From contig CM054145.1 of assembly GCA_028751875.1 (NCBI GenBank), positions 10,289,952 to 10,353,951 of the forward strand: a stretch of DNA of 64,000 nucleotides. The letters run 5' to 3'. How positions within the stretch are numbered: position 1 is the first letter of the stretch; every line of letters begins with the position of its first letter. Shown in pieces: positions 1 to 11,339 of this stretch. The notes beneath the pieces are model-generated. The model made no database searches, was not told where the DNA came from, and worked only from the letters and a program-made list of their open reading frames with translations. Source of the DNA: Rapana venosa (Eukaryota > Mollusca > Gastropoda > Neogastropoda > Muricidae). Both the position numbers and the translations under genes were made by a program.

Positions 1-490
1 CATTCTTACCACAGTCATGCAGACCAATAAGTCAAGTAATGCTTCAGAAGTCCAAATGCACACACACAGTTAAACACATCATTGCAGGGTGATGGAATCT
101 CTTTGCTGTTGAAAAGCGGGATAGTATGAAATGCACAACAGGAGAGGAAATTCTTAGGTTTGAAACAAATATGTCTTGAGGCAATTTAAAAAGTACAAGA
201 TGGCCTTAGGTACGAAGAAGATGGGGAGGCTCATTCCAATCAATGGACCAGAGAACTGAGAAAGAGCCGTTTGCCAACAGACTGTTGAATCTAGGTGTTA
301 TGTAATCTCAAGGAATCTGCAGCATGAGAAGGAACAAACGGCTCTATATGGTGGAGACATTCACAAGGTAGGAAGGTTGCTGTCGTTTCTGTGTGGGCAC
401 TATTGGTAACAGAGCGAGATTGTCAGCTGATGCTAATAGTTCAAAGTCTATGGTGGCTACAGGCACCAGATGGAGGTGCTAAGAGAAGAG
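1..490 (-). mobile_element. Decayed CR1-like LINE 3' end
   Basis: The stretch aligns by eye with the better preserved LINE 3' ends at 39640-40035 and its three tandem relatives: a shared AACAGGAGAGGAAA block, then AATATGTCTTGAGG, then CCATTCCA..GGACCAGA. It has many indels and no open frame. It is cut by the window start. Confidence 0.6.
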
Positions 491-594
491 TAATAGTGCT
501 ACGAAGAATGGAATTTACTGGACATCAGCTTGAGTTTTTCGAGGTACTGTAGCCGAGTGATAGTGTTTTGAATGACGTTAATGGGAGTGGATAG

Positions 595-975
595 ATGATG
601 TTGGCAGATGTGAACAGATACCGCTCTTATGTGGGTGTGGACCCTCCATCATTGGACCACTGCTGGTTGAGGCGTAGAGAGCGAGTTGGGCGGAGTGGTG
701 TAGAGCCTCCGCGTCGGGACAGGTGGCAGCTCACTTCCCTCGATGGCCTTGGTGTTGAAGCAATGACTGCAGCTATGAGGAAGGGAGAGAAGTGGTGTCA
801 GTGGAGACAGTTTGCTCGATGTGTGGTGGTTGTGAGCAGTGTGTCAGGGTTGTGTGTTATTTATTGCTTTGTGCTGGGTAGGGTGTGAGGTGATGTGGTG
901 TAAGTGTTGCTGATTGTGGTTTCGTTGGTGTGTGGAGTTGTGGTGTGAGGTGTGTTGATGTTGTGGGTGGTGTAG
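595..975. other. Unassigned sequence
   Basis: A 97-codon plus-strand ORF (595-888) occurs here, but it shows no recognisable motif and runs into GT-rich sequence. I see nothing that supports a gene. Confidence 0.4.
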
Positions 976-1440
976 TTATGAGTTGCTGGCATGATTTGTG
1001 TGTACAGTCCATCTAATGATGTCGTTGCCAGCATTGTGGTGTGTTTGTCGTGGTGATGATGGTGATGGTGTCGGCCTGTAGTACTGACAGCTCGGTCGGT
1101 GACTGTGGCAGCTAGCTTCCTGATGGCTGGGTTGTGTGTCGTGGTTGTGTGTGTGGAAGAGTTGTAGGATGTTGTGTGTGTCAGTGGACGATTTGCTCCG
1201 CATCTGTTTGCCTGATAAACACAGCATCAGTTCGCATGTACACATTTTCTGATGCTGGGTGTGTGTGTGTGTGGATGTGGTTGTACATGTGTGTGTGTGT
1301 GTGTTTGCTCCGCATGTGTGGTGTTTCACACAGGCATGTTCAGTGTGCAATTGTTCTTTCTTGTGTGTGTAAGTGGGTATGGTGTTTAGTTGTGTGTTTT
1401 TCCCCAGTAGATGTTGCAGTGTGTTTAAACGGATGTCTGA
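891..1440. repeat. GT-rich low-complexity tract
   Basis: Irregular TGTG/GTGG-rich sequence on the plus strand, with short pure (GT)n runs around 1260-1305. ORFs on both strands here are products of base composition. Confidence 0.7.
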
Positions 1441-1444
1441 GATA

Positions 1445-2780
1445 GAGTGACAAAACTTGTAACACTATCCTTTGGTTCAGTGAAGTTGGCTGGAATTTTA
1501 TTGATTGCTCCAAATCACAGTTTCCATGATCCACGCAATACAGTCATTTAAGGCAGTTACACCATTTCTATCCTGTAGTTTGTCGTACTTCCGTTATACA
1601 GCTGGTGCTAGTTACATTGAACTCCACATCTGGCCTATCAAAAACGCAGTGTTCATGTTAGCATGACAGCACATTGCTGTCGTTATGCTGGATTAGTGCG
1701 TGTGAGCTGCTCACAAGTTTTCCCCCCAATGCTTGCAGTTCACGACACCACTTTTCATGAAAAGACAAGAGCTGACTACCTAAACACTATCCTTGCATGA
1801 GTTATGCTGGAATTTGTTGCAAGTGTGAGGCTGTCCACAGTCCACTATCTCAACCCCCCAGTAGCATTTACAAAGTACAACACCATCATACACAAAAGAC
1901 GTCCCCTGACCCAAACTAACAACCTACACCCTCAAAACCTAAGAACAATCCTAAAACTGTTCCATGATCTCAGCAACAGTGCAATCAGCTGTTCATTCAT
2001 CCCACTTTCAACTACTCTGCTGCTTATCACATCCAAATCACACATCCCGCTGTTAGTATCCAAAACATACCACAGCTTATTGTCATAAATCTAATTACAT
2101 ACCTGCTGTGACTATTTGGGATTGCCTGAGCGCAACAAGCATGTCCTACCCCCCTAAAACACATACTCTGCATTAATACCTAGAGACATGACTCTGTTAC
2201 AACTAACAGGGACATCTCAGAGTGATTGCAATGTGAATGTGTTGATCAGATCACTCCACAGGTCGCTGTGTCTTTGGTGTCGCAAAACTGTAGACAAACA
2301 CACATCTACTTATACTGTCCATAAGAACGTTGACTGATGTTTAGTCTAACAGCATCTCGCTGTTCATATCCTAACAATCTCTGTTTTGATAATCCTCACA
2401 GGCTCGCGTCATATCCTCCTTCTGCGTTAAAATCGTATAAGAACATACTCCACTGTTCACAAATCTAAACAATTGAATGAGCTATTGGCGAAGATTGGTT
2501 GTATAATCAAATCAACTGTTTGGTTGTAAATGGGTTGTTGCCCCAGGGAGAGCATGTCACACAATCACTCTCCCATAATCGCAATTTACTATAAACTGAG
2601 CTGTGGAATCTGTATGCTAAAGATTTGCCATTAAATCCTTTTTCGCGAATTTTCGTAGATACCCAGGCCATGTCTTGGGAACAATGACAGAAGTACAAAA
2701 ACATACCATTGGACTGTTCACGTAACGAAAAAGTGATAAGTAGTTATTAACATTGCGCTCGTAAATGATAACTGGGTTTT
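1445..2780. other. Intergenic/intronic sequence without recognised features
   Basis: No conserved NUP205 segment, tRNA-like head or known tail of the local SINE families was recognised. It probably belongs to a NUP205 intron, because the gene should continue to the left. Confidence 0.4.
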
Positions 2781-2789
2781 GAATTCACT

Positions 2790-3170
2790 GTTCAATGGGG
2801 GATAATTTCCCCTGGAGTTAACATCGTGCACCTCTACTCCCGCCTGACCTCGGGCACCTGTTCAGAAGGATAACCTCTGGAGCTACACATTCAATCCGTT
2901 CGCTTTCGAATGCCATTGTCTCCCTAACAGAAAGCATTCAATGAGACGCATAAATCAGGGACTCCGTGTGCAAATGCTCGCAAAACTTATTCATTTGCGA
3001 CATGTTAAAATCTTGTTGCACACTTTTATGACAAAGTAGGCCATATGGAGGATAACCTGGGGAAGGGATTGGCAAAATTTGCTCAAACACTGTATTCAAT
3101 CCGAGGAGGATTAAAAAAGCAACATGAGTGCTATTCCATATCCTTGAAATAAAGATAATAATATAAATAA
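2790..3170 (+). mobile_element. Diverged SINE-A copy
   Basis: It contains the family marks CCCCTGGAGTTAACATC, then GAGAC..AAATC..CCGTGTGCAAA, AGTAGGCCA and the tail AGTGCTATTCCATATCCTTG with an AATAAATAAA end. The tail stops at 3170, immediately before the donor of the exon at 3177. Confidence 0.7.
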
Positions 3171-3176
3171 AGTCAC

Positions 3177-3294
3177 CTTGTGTCTGCTCGTCAGACATCG
3201 TCTGCCCGCACATGACGGATCAACGCTGGCGTGTGAGCGCTGTCGTTGAGGGAGGTCAATCCTCAGTTCAATGGCCACCGTCTTCACAGCACGA
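3177..3294 (-). CDS. NUP205: NUP205 exon with frameshifts, between a minisatellite and a SINE tail
   Basis: Acceptor CCTCACAG (ending 3295) and donor GTGACT (3176-3171) flank 118 bp. The frame reads RAVKTVAIELRIDLPQRQRS followed by H, like the family segment MKTA-S-IELR...NRQRSH. The expected continuation after SH lies in the next frame, and D-D-M appears in the third frame, so two indels are needed. The acceptor lies in sequence related to the 51-bp minisatellite at its 5' side, and a SINE tail ends 7 bp from the donor. Confidence 0.65.
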
Positions 3295-3299
3295 CTGTG

Positions 3300-4108
3300 A
3301 GGAGCACAAGCCACCCATGTAAACAGACATGTACAGTCAGTATCTTGATGAGGAGCCTAAAGCACTGGTAAAACACTGTCAGCGACGTCTGATGGGGCCA
3401 CAGCACCTGGTAAACAGACCATGTACGCAGATCTTGATGAGGAGCACAGCCCACCCCTGGTAACAGGACATGTTCAGCAGCACCTTGATGAGGAGCCACA
3501 GCCACCCCTGGTAAACAGACATGTACAGCAGACTCTTGATGAGGAGCCACAGCCACCCCTGGTAAACAGACATGTTCAGCAGACTCTTGATGAGGAGCCA
3601 CAGCCACCCCTGGTAAACAGACATGTTCAGCAGACTCTTGATGAGGAGCCACAGCCACCCCTGGTAAACAGACATGTACAGCAGACTCTTGATGAGGAGC
3701 CACAGCCACCCCTGGTAAACAGACATGTACAGCAGACTCTTGATGAGGAGCCACAGCCACCCCTGGTAAACAGACATGTACAGCAGACTCTTGATGAGGA
3801 GCCACAGCCACCCCTGGTAAACAGACATGTACAGCAGACTCTTGATGAGGAGCCACAGCCACCCTGGTAAACAGACATGTACAGCAGACTCTTGATGAGG
3901 AGCCACAGCCACCCCTGGTAAACAGACATGTACAGCAGACTCTTGATGAGGAGCCACAGCCACCCCTGGTAAACAGACATGTTCAGCAGACTCTTGATGA
4001 GGAGCCACAGACACCCCTGGTAAACAGACATGTACAGCAGACTCTTGATGAGGAGCCACAGCCACCCCTGGTAAACAGACATGTTCAGCAGACTCTTGAT
4101 GAGTGTGA
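3300..4108. repeat. 51-bp minisatellite, about 15 copies
   Basis: The unit is 51 bp and the anchor CTTGATGAGGAGCCACAG recurs every 50-52 bp from about 3351 to 4095. Variation between units is small (GTACAG/GTTCAG). Because 51 is a multiple of three, long repeat-coded ORFs are open in several frames on both strands. The array ends against the acceptor of the exon at 3294, where a degenerate unit (3290-3340) overlaps the splice site. The ORFs have no recognised homology and are most simply read as intronic repeat. Confidence 0.93.
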
Positions 4109-4334
4109 ACAATTTTATAAATTTATTCACTTAAACAAATATGAATAAAAAAAGCGTCTCACATAAATAAACTGTTTGTCTTTCTGACTCTTTCACAGCG
4201 AGTGTAAACTATATCTACTTGAAAAAAGCGAAAACTACAGCAGCATCACAATTTGCAGCTACACTACACACAGCAAACTGGAAAGAAAAAGAACAAAAAG
4301 ATAAAGATACCCCAAAAAATCTTTGAAAAAAAAA

Positions 4335-4500
4335 ATTCAGAAGCCCCTCTCACAGCTGTCAGTTTCCCCCACTTTCAGCTACTCTCAGCTGCTATTCATC
4401 CATTCCATCCCATCCCATCCGGTGCTAATTACAGCAGGAACTGACCACACTTGGACTTGGTAAAAGGAAAAGGTGCACTAAATTTAGCACTCTTGACTGA
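4335..4500 (+). repeat. Unclassified interspersed repeat R1
   Basis: The segment with CACAGCTGTCAGTTTCCCCC, CTCAGCTGCTATTCATCC, GGTGCTAATTACAGCAGGAA and CTAAATTTAGCACTC recurs inverted at about 17015-17190 and in part at 20320-20385. No head or tail could be assigned to it. Confidence 0.65.
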
Positions 4501-4559
4501 GTGATGATGGATTTGCGCACTGTGTGCTCCAAAGAAAATCTTATCAACACCAACACTAC

Positions 4560-7500
4560 ACACATGAGACTATAAACCGAGGCTCCGTGCACGAACGCAT
4601 GCAAAACATCTTGCGCACATGTTAAATCCTGTTCCGCTTTTCAAAAGAGTAGGCCACTGTGTGCCGGTGGGAACAGATGACAAAATTTACAAAATCGCAA
4701 ACACACGGGGACTGGATGTAAAAAAGCACATGAGTGCTTATTCCATTATCCTCGATATAAAAGAACAAATAAATAAACAGACAAAACTGAGGTGACTGAC
4801 GACCACAATTTACAAAACCACATACACACGGGGACTGGATGTAAAAAAGCACATGAGTGCTTATTCCATTATCCTCGATATAAAAGAATAAATAAATAAA
4901 CAGACAAAACTGAGGTGACCGACGACAAAATTGACAAAACCGCAAACACACGGGGACTGGATGTAAAAAAGCACACGAGTGCTTATTCCATTATCCTCGA
5001 TATAAAAGAATAAATAAATAAATAAATAAATAAACAGACAAAACTGAGGTGACCGACGACAAAATTGACAAAATCGCAAACACACGGGGACTGGATGTAA
5101 AAAAGCACATGAGTGCTTATTCCATTATCCTCGATATAAAAGAAAAAATAAATAAACAGACAAAACTGAGGTGACCGACGACAAAATTTACAAAACCGCA
5201 AACACATGGGGACTGGATGTAAAAAAAGCACATGAGTGCTTATTCCATTATCCTCGATATAAAAGAATAAATAAATAAACAGACAAAACTGAGGTGACCG
5301 ACGACAAAATTTACAAAACTGCAAACAACACGGGGACTGGATGTAAAAAAAGCACATGAGCGCTTATTCCATTATCCTCGATATAAAAGAATAAATAAAC
5401 AGACAAAACTGAGGTGACCGACGACAAAATTTACAAAACCGCAAACACACAGGGACTGGATGTAAAAAAAGCACATGAGTGCTTATTCCATTATCCTCAA
5501 TATAAAAGAATAAATAAATAAACAGACAAAACTGAGGTGACCGACAACAAAATCGCGAACACATGGGGACTGGATGTAAAAAAGCACATGAGTGCTTATT
5601 CCATTATCATCGATATAAAAGAATAAATAAATAAACAAGACAAAACTGAGGTGACCGACGACAAAATTTACAAAATCGCAAACACACGGGGACTGGATGT
5701 AAAAAAAGCACATGAGTGCTTATTCCATTATCCTTGATATAAAAGAATAAATAAATAAACAAGACAAAACTGAGGTGACAGACGACAAAATTGACAAAAC
5801 CACAAACACACGGGGACTGGATGTAAAAAAAGCACATGAGTGCTTATTCCATTATCCTTGATATAAAAGATTAAATAAATAAATAAACAGACAAAACTGA
5901 GTGACCGACGACAAAATATACAAAACCGCAAACACACGGGGAGTGGATGTAAAAAAGCACATGAGTGCTTATTCCATTATCCTCGATATAAAAGAATAAA
6001 TAAATAAATAAACAGGCAAAACTGAGGTGACCGACGACAAAATTGACAAAATCGCAAACACACGGGGACTGAATGTAAAAAAGCACATGAGTGCTTATTC
6101 CATTATCCTCGATATAAAAGAACAAATAAATAAATAAATAAACAGACAAAACTGAGGTGACCGACGACAAAATTTACAAAAACCGCAAACACACAGGGAC
6201 TGGATGTAAAAAAAGCACATGAGTGTTTATTCCACTATAAAAACTGAGGTGACCGACGACAAAATTTACAAAAATCGCAAACACATGGGGACTGGATGTA
6301 AAAAAGCACATGAGTGCTTATTCCATTATCCTCAATATAAAAGAATAAATAAATAAACAGACAAAACAGAGGTGACTGACGACAGAATTTACAAAAACCG
6401 CAAACACACGGGGACTGGATGTAAAAAAGCACATGAGTGCTTATTCCATTATCCTTGATATAAAAGAATAAATCAATAAATAAATAAACAGACAAAACTG
6501 AGGTGACCGACGACAAAATTTACAAAACCGCAAACACACGGGGACGGGATGTAAAAAAGCACATGAGTGCTTATTCCATTATCCTCGATATAAAAGAATA
6601 AATCAATAAATAAAAACAGACAAAACTGAGGTGTGACCGACGACAAAATTTACAAAACCGCAAACACACGGGGACTGGATGTAAAAAAAAGCACATGAGT
6701 GCTTATTCCATTATCATCGATATAAAAGAATAAATAAATAAACAGACAAAACTGAGGTGACCGACGACAAAATTTACAAAACCGCAAACACACGGGGACT
6801 GGATGTAAAAAAAGCACATGAGTGCTTATTCCATTATCCTCGATATAAAAGAATAAATAAATAAACAGACAAAACTGAGGTGACCGACGACAAAATTACA
6901 AAACCGCAAACACACGGGGACTGATGTAAAAAAAGCACATGAGTGCTTATTTTCCCTTATCCTCGATATAAAAGAATAAATAAATAAACAGACAAAACTG
7001 AGGTGACCGACGACAAAATTTACAAAAACCGCAAACACACGGGGACTGGATGTAAAAAAAAGCACATGAGTGCTTATTCCACTATCCTCGATATAAAAGA
7101 ATAAATAAATAAACAGACAAAACTGAGGTGACCAACGACAAAATTTACAAAAACCGCAAACACACGGGGACTGGATGTAAAAAAAGCACATGAGTGCTTA
7201 TTCCACTATCCTCGATATAAAAGAATAAATAAATAAACAGACAAAACTGAGGTGACCAACAACAAAATTTACAAAAATCGCAAACACACGGGGACTGGAT
7301 GTAAAAAAGCACATGAGTGCTTATTCCATTATCCTCAATATAAAAGAATAAATAAATAAACAGACAAAACAGAGGTGAGTACGACAATTTACAAAAACGC
7401 AAACACACGGGGACTGATGTAAAAAAGCACATGAGTGCTTATTCCATTATCCTCGACATAAAAGAATAAATAAATACAAAACAGAACGGACAAAACTGGG

Positions 7501-7740
7501 GTGGACACGTGACAACCGCAAACACACAGGAGTGTGATGTAAAAAGAAGTCTACGGTGGTGCTTATTCCATGTATCCTCGAATGAGAATAAGTACACTGA
7601 AGGCAACTGAGGTGACCGATGACAACATCGCAACACACGGTTGACTGGATGTAATAAGCGCAGACATCGAGGCTTATTCCATTAACCCGCATACAAGAAT
7701 AAATAAACAACAGACGGACAAAACTGCGGTATGAGCGGCT
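4560..7740 (+). repeat. Satellite made from a SINE tail, ~25 units of about 120-125 bp
   Basis: A SINE-A core starts at about 4560 (GAGACTATAAACCGAGG) and runs into its 3' tail. From about 4640 the tail is repeated in tandem. Each unit holds GACAAAATTTACAAAACCGC, CACACGGGGACTGGATG, AAAGCACATGAGTGCTTATT and CCTCGATATAAAAGAATAAA, plus a linker ACAAAACTGAGGTGACCGA that ordinary SINE copies lack. The TGCTTATTCCA motif occurs about every 120-135 bp from 4735 to 7672. The last two or three units (7480-7740) are strongly corrupted next to the NUP205 exon at 7827. Confidence 0.93.
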
Positions 7741-7826
7741 CATGAGTCTGTTGTTCTTCAGCCAGAAGTGTCCGAAGCCGGAGCTTATGCACGGTTGCTG
7801 TAGCGTTAGCGGAATGGTGGGTTCAC

Positions 7827-7989
7827 CGGCTGGTGCAGGCGCGGATGGCGCAGAGCTGGTGCACCAGCTGATAGGTCCAGCTCCGCAGGCGCGGCGTGTA
7901 GTGCAGGCACAGGTGGGCCCGGGCCCGGTCCACGCCTTGGCTGCAGCATGCTCAGCGCGCGTGCGACAGGTCGAGGCTGTCCCATCACC
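7827..7989 (-). CDS. NUP205: NUP205 exon with an internal frameshift
   Basis: Probable acceptor GGAACAG ends at 7990; the donor is GTGAAC (7826-7821). The first part reads VMGQPRPVARALSMLQ, comparable to the family segment VLG-x-PR...L-x-x-x-LN-x-L. After about 7945 the match continues only in the next frame: HYTPRLRSWTYQLVHQLCA, equivalent to the P-x-L-x-x-x-x-YQ-x-x-YQLCA segment. One extra base or two missing bases near 7945 explains this. Neighbouring satellite copies at 7480-7740 also look error-rich, so a consensus error is as likely as a true mutation. Confidence 0.7.
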
Positions 7990-8204
7990 CTGTTCCACAT
8001 CGCAGGCCATCACAGTTTAAATACCTCGCCCAGCAACAAGCTGTTCAGTTAAATGCGTCTCTTTGCAAAGGAATTTAAGTATGTATCTGTTGGAGACTTG
8101 AAGGCCCATAGAGCGCGAGCTTATCCGGTTTCTGTACGTAAGCGAATGATGTTTTCCCACCTGTGGACAGGACGCTAGTTGTCGCAGATACTTCCCAGTA
8201 AAGC

Positions 8205-8345
8205 AGTACGCCCACTTGTTACACCTGGTGAGGAAAATATGGAGTGAAGTGTCTTGTCCAGGACACAACAGTGAGCCGAGTGGGATCGACCCGGCGAAAA
8301 ACTGGAACGAGTTACGTGCCTAAACCAGGTCGACCACGGTGCTCC
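8205..8345 (-). mobile_element. tRNA-like SINE head
   Basis: On the minus strand the sequence starts GGAGCACCGTGGTCGACCTG (A-box-like) and has GGGTCGATCCC (B box) about 50 bp later, followed by a CTCACTGTTGTGTCCTGG block. It is clearly different in sequence from the SINE-A and SINE-B heads. The body beyond it towards 8080 is not assigned. Confidence 0.5.
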
Positions 8346-8727
8346 TTTCATTCAAGCCTCTACTCAATGTTGTTATCGTTGGATTTACCTTCAGCCTGAC
8401 AAGCTTACTTCCCATAACAACCGGCAGTTCTCCTTTGTGAAAGGACTGAGAAAAAATCCTCTGAAGTGAGTTATCGTATCCTATAAGAGAGGTATTGAAA
8501 AAGAGTCATAACACGAAAATTCTATACGTGTGACATTTCCTATTATACAGTGTCCCAGGTGGGATGAGAGAGTCAGAGTGATGATCTGGTGACCACCAGG
8601 GTGTACAGTCTGGAGAACGACACAACAACATATGTTAAACTGTCCCGTTTTTGGAAGGAGTAGGCCTTCGTGTGCTTTGCATAGCAACAGCATGACAATG
8701 CAATACACAGGGATAAAAAAACAAAAA

Positions 8728-8950
8728 GGAAAGGTAAAGGTCCATACCTATGTGGTTGTAGGGAACGAGGGTCAGAGACCTCAGCTTCTCAAGGGCAGCA
8801 TATTGAGGGCGGCGCCATTTCCTCTCCCTCGCTGCTTTACCTTCTCCTGACCGAAGAGGGCAGTACCCATTTTACCACGGGGACTGAATGTGAAAAAGTG
8901 GACAGTGGTTTGTCCTTTATCCGTTGAAAATAAAGAATAAAATAAGATAA
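8728..8950 (-). mobile_element. Truncated tRNA/5S SINE joined to a SINE-A-type tail
   Basis: Plus-strand 8728-8880 matches the 3' half of the tRNA/5S SINE seen at 28779-29075 (GGTAAAGGTC, GAGGGCGGCGCC, CTCGCTGCTTTACCTTC, GAGGGCAGTACCCATTTAC). At about 8880 it switches to a SINE-A-like tail (CGGGGACTGAATGTGAAAAA) in plus orientation. The junction may be an insertion border. Confidence 0.65.
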
Positions 8951-9224
8951 GAATAAAATACATAATTAAATGTCATGGAAACAATGAGTTCCTCCCCTTT
9001 GTCATGCACAGGTTTGAAAAAAAAAGGTACCTCGTCCACTGATTTGATAAAGGCCAATGTACAGGAATTTCAAAGCACGAAACCATACAGGACAGCATCA
9101 TCAGATTACGTGCATCTGCCATGCAAGTGGGTGACTTTCCAAGCTCTTCTTACTTTGTATACACATGCATGTTACTGCAATAGGCAAAGAATCAATAGTA
9201 TGAGAATCTTTACAGCCTCTCAGT

Positions 9225-9480
9225 TAAAAGTAAAGTCAAAGGTCTCCTACTGTGGAATGTAGGGAAACGATGGTTTCAAGAGACCTCTAGCTCTCAAGAT
9301 ATCAGACTAATTAGGGCGGCGATCTGAACAACAATCTCATCTCTCACTGATATTAACCGTCATTTACAAGCAATAAATAACTGTCTTATGCAGAGGCGCG
9401 CGTCAAACACATCTTGTATCCCACTAAATGCTGCTTAACCTTCGCTTGGGAACAGTAGTGTGCTCTGAATGTCTGATGCT
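9225..9480 (-). mobile_element. Very decayed tRNA/5S SINE
   Basis: Landmarks survive in order: AAAGTAAAGTCAAAGGTC, GGGAAACGATGGTTTCA, AGAGACCTC, AGGGCGGCG, AGGCGCGCGTC and ATGCTGCTTAACCTTCGCTT. The 5S-like region is barely recognisable. Confidence 0.5.
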
Positions 9481-9819
9481 GTTCCCGTACCCTCAGGAAT
9501 GAGATTGACAAGTTATTTGCAACAAGGCTGACGGTATGTTACTAGCAAAAAGATGTCCACCACTTCTCACTAGTTACAACTCTACCATTAACAGTAGCAA
9601 CCTGATGGTGATCCCTCCCCCCCTACTGGCTTTACCTGGGTCCTGTAAGACTGGATCTTGGGATGGCCTTCTGATGTAAAGCCCAGACAGGAGCCAGTTT
9701 GGCCGGAGGCCTGCATACACGCAACATCACTAACAAAATGTGCTGCCCAAGCTGGCGTTCGCACCTTAGCCACACGGGTCTCCAGTGTTGGTTTCACAGG
9801 CAGGGCACTTTGTCAAACA

Positions 9820-10350
9820 ACTATAATTATAATAAATATGGAATTTATACAGGCTGAATCTTGTAAAGCACAAATCAAAGCGCGCTATACCACCACATTG
9901 TAGATGAAGTAGCTGGAATGAGATACACTGTTTTTAGCATTGTCAACAGATAAAATCAAAAGGGTATAGGAATTTATTAGCGCTGAATCTTGCTAAAGTC
10001 ACATTCAAAGCGCTCAAAACATGAAATATCTGTATGTTTATTTAAAAAAATAAATAAAATTTTATTTAATACTATTTTTGCGTTGCATGCGTTTAAAAAA
10101 ACCTTTGTCATCTGTCCCCATGGCACACAATGCCTATCTGGTTCGAACATGCGGAACAGGGTTTAATCGTGTGCGCAAGATGTTCTGCATGCGTTAACAT
10201 CACGGCCCTCCAGTCTTTCAGTCTCATAACCGAGGGACTTTGACATTCAGTCGATTTCCATGTTCAAAACTGGGAGAAAGGGCGAGGCTGGGAGTGAACA
10301 CAGAACTCATGGTTTACATGTTGGCAGGCAACTGTGTTAACACCTGCCAC
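9820..10350 (-). mobile_element. LINE-type tail and a complete SINE-B copy
   Basis: 9820-9895 is an isolated tail (GGAATTTATA..GCTGAATCTTGTAAAGCA) read backwards. 9960-10350 is a minus-strand SINE-B: LINE-like tail, variable AT-rich stretch, the shared core (10105-10235), then a tRNA-like head with the box-B remnant near 10290-10300 and TTTACATGTTGGCAGGCAAC. Confidence 0.7.
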
Positions 10351-10479
10351 TTCCTTCAATACTGTGACATGACACCGCTAACATTAAATAACATACAACT
10401 TCATATCCAATTTTGTTGTTTCAAGCACTGACCAAGAGGTAAATAATGGGCGTGCAATCAATGTAAAAAACAAATAAAT

Positions 10480-10795
10480 GGAATTTTTATGGCGACAATT
10501 GATCTTGTAAAGACTAATATCAAAGCGCTTGACTCAACCCATTCTACACGTCATGCAACCAGTGAACATTTAATATCCCTACAATCTAATGTGCACTCGT
10601 CACTATTACACACAACATGAGGTTATGAAACTTAATTAGGTATGGGATTTTTGGCTTTGAAGCAGAACTTATTTCATAATGAGGCAGGAGAGGAAAAATG
10701 TTAGGTTTGAAATAAATATGTCTTGAGGCTGTTTAAAGTGTCATAAGAACACTTAGAGAACGAAAGAGAGAGGTTATTCAGATGATATGTACATA
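10480..10795 (-). mobile_element. CR1-like LINE 3' fragment
   Basis: The tail GGAATTTTTATGGCGACAAT, then the AATCAAAGCGCTT-like box, then (near 10690) GAGGAAAAATGTTAGGTTTG and AAATAAATATGTCTTGAGGC match the LINE copies in the macrosatellite. It ends at about 10795. Confidence 0.65.
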
Positions 10796-11039
10796 TGTTC
10801 AAAGTAACATACAAACAGTACCTTCAGGGGAATGCTGTTTACTGGCGTGATTCCTCTGCTTAAGAACAGTCACACTCCAAGCACTCCACAAAAAACCATG
10901 AAGAAAGAATCCTGGCTGGTTTCTGTGTTAAAAAGAAAAAAAAAATGTACATTACGTTCGTTGTTCGTGGTCAGGCTGTCTATGCAGTTCAGACTTTCCT
11001 CTTCATCCCTGGGGGGTGCAAAAGCCTGGTTGGTTAGAA

Positions 11040-11325
11040 AACACTGTGCTCGATCTGCTACTCGGGTTTGATCCAGTTCTAAATATTTTTCCCCCCATGA
11101 GTTAACATCTTGCCCGACTCCATCCCCAAAAAGTCCTTTGGACGAGACATAAACTGATCCTGTGGTGACACGCATGCACGAACATCTTGCCACCATGTTA
11201 AAACCTCTCGCTACTCCGGAACATAGGCCCACTCGCAGTGCCGGTGGACGTGAATGACAAACATTGACAAACACTGCATACAAATGGGACTGACTCAAAC
11301 TCCACATTATCCCCCAAAATCAACA
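11040..11325 (+). mobile_element. Diverged SINE-A copy
   Basis: The order CTCGGGTTTGATCC (box B), CATGAGTTAACATC, AAGTCCTTTGGACGAGAC, CATGCACGAACATCTTGCC, GTGCCGGTGGACG and CATTATCC follows the SINE-A plan on the plus strand with many substitutions. Confidence 0.65.
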
Positions 11326-11339
11326 TAAATCAAATAAAA

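Noticed and set aside
595..888. A 97-codon ORF as a gene
   Set aside because: No recognisable motif, and it runs into GT-rich sequence.
3284..4130. Long repeat proteins (167-228 codons) on the minus strand
   Set aside because: Overlapping frames of the same 51-bp array inside a NUP205 intron; no homology, no independent start or splice evidence.
4640..7740. A CRISPR-like look of regular repeats
   Set aside because: Units are ~120 bp and repeated throughout with no unique spacers, and they are derived from a SINE tail in a eukaryotic genome.
9588..9797. Candidate NUP205 exon
   Set aside because: GC content is raised, but the translation does not follow any family segment and no paired splice sites in a fitting phase were seen.
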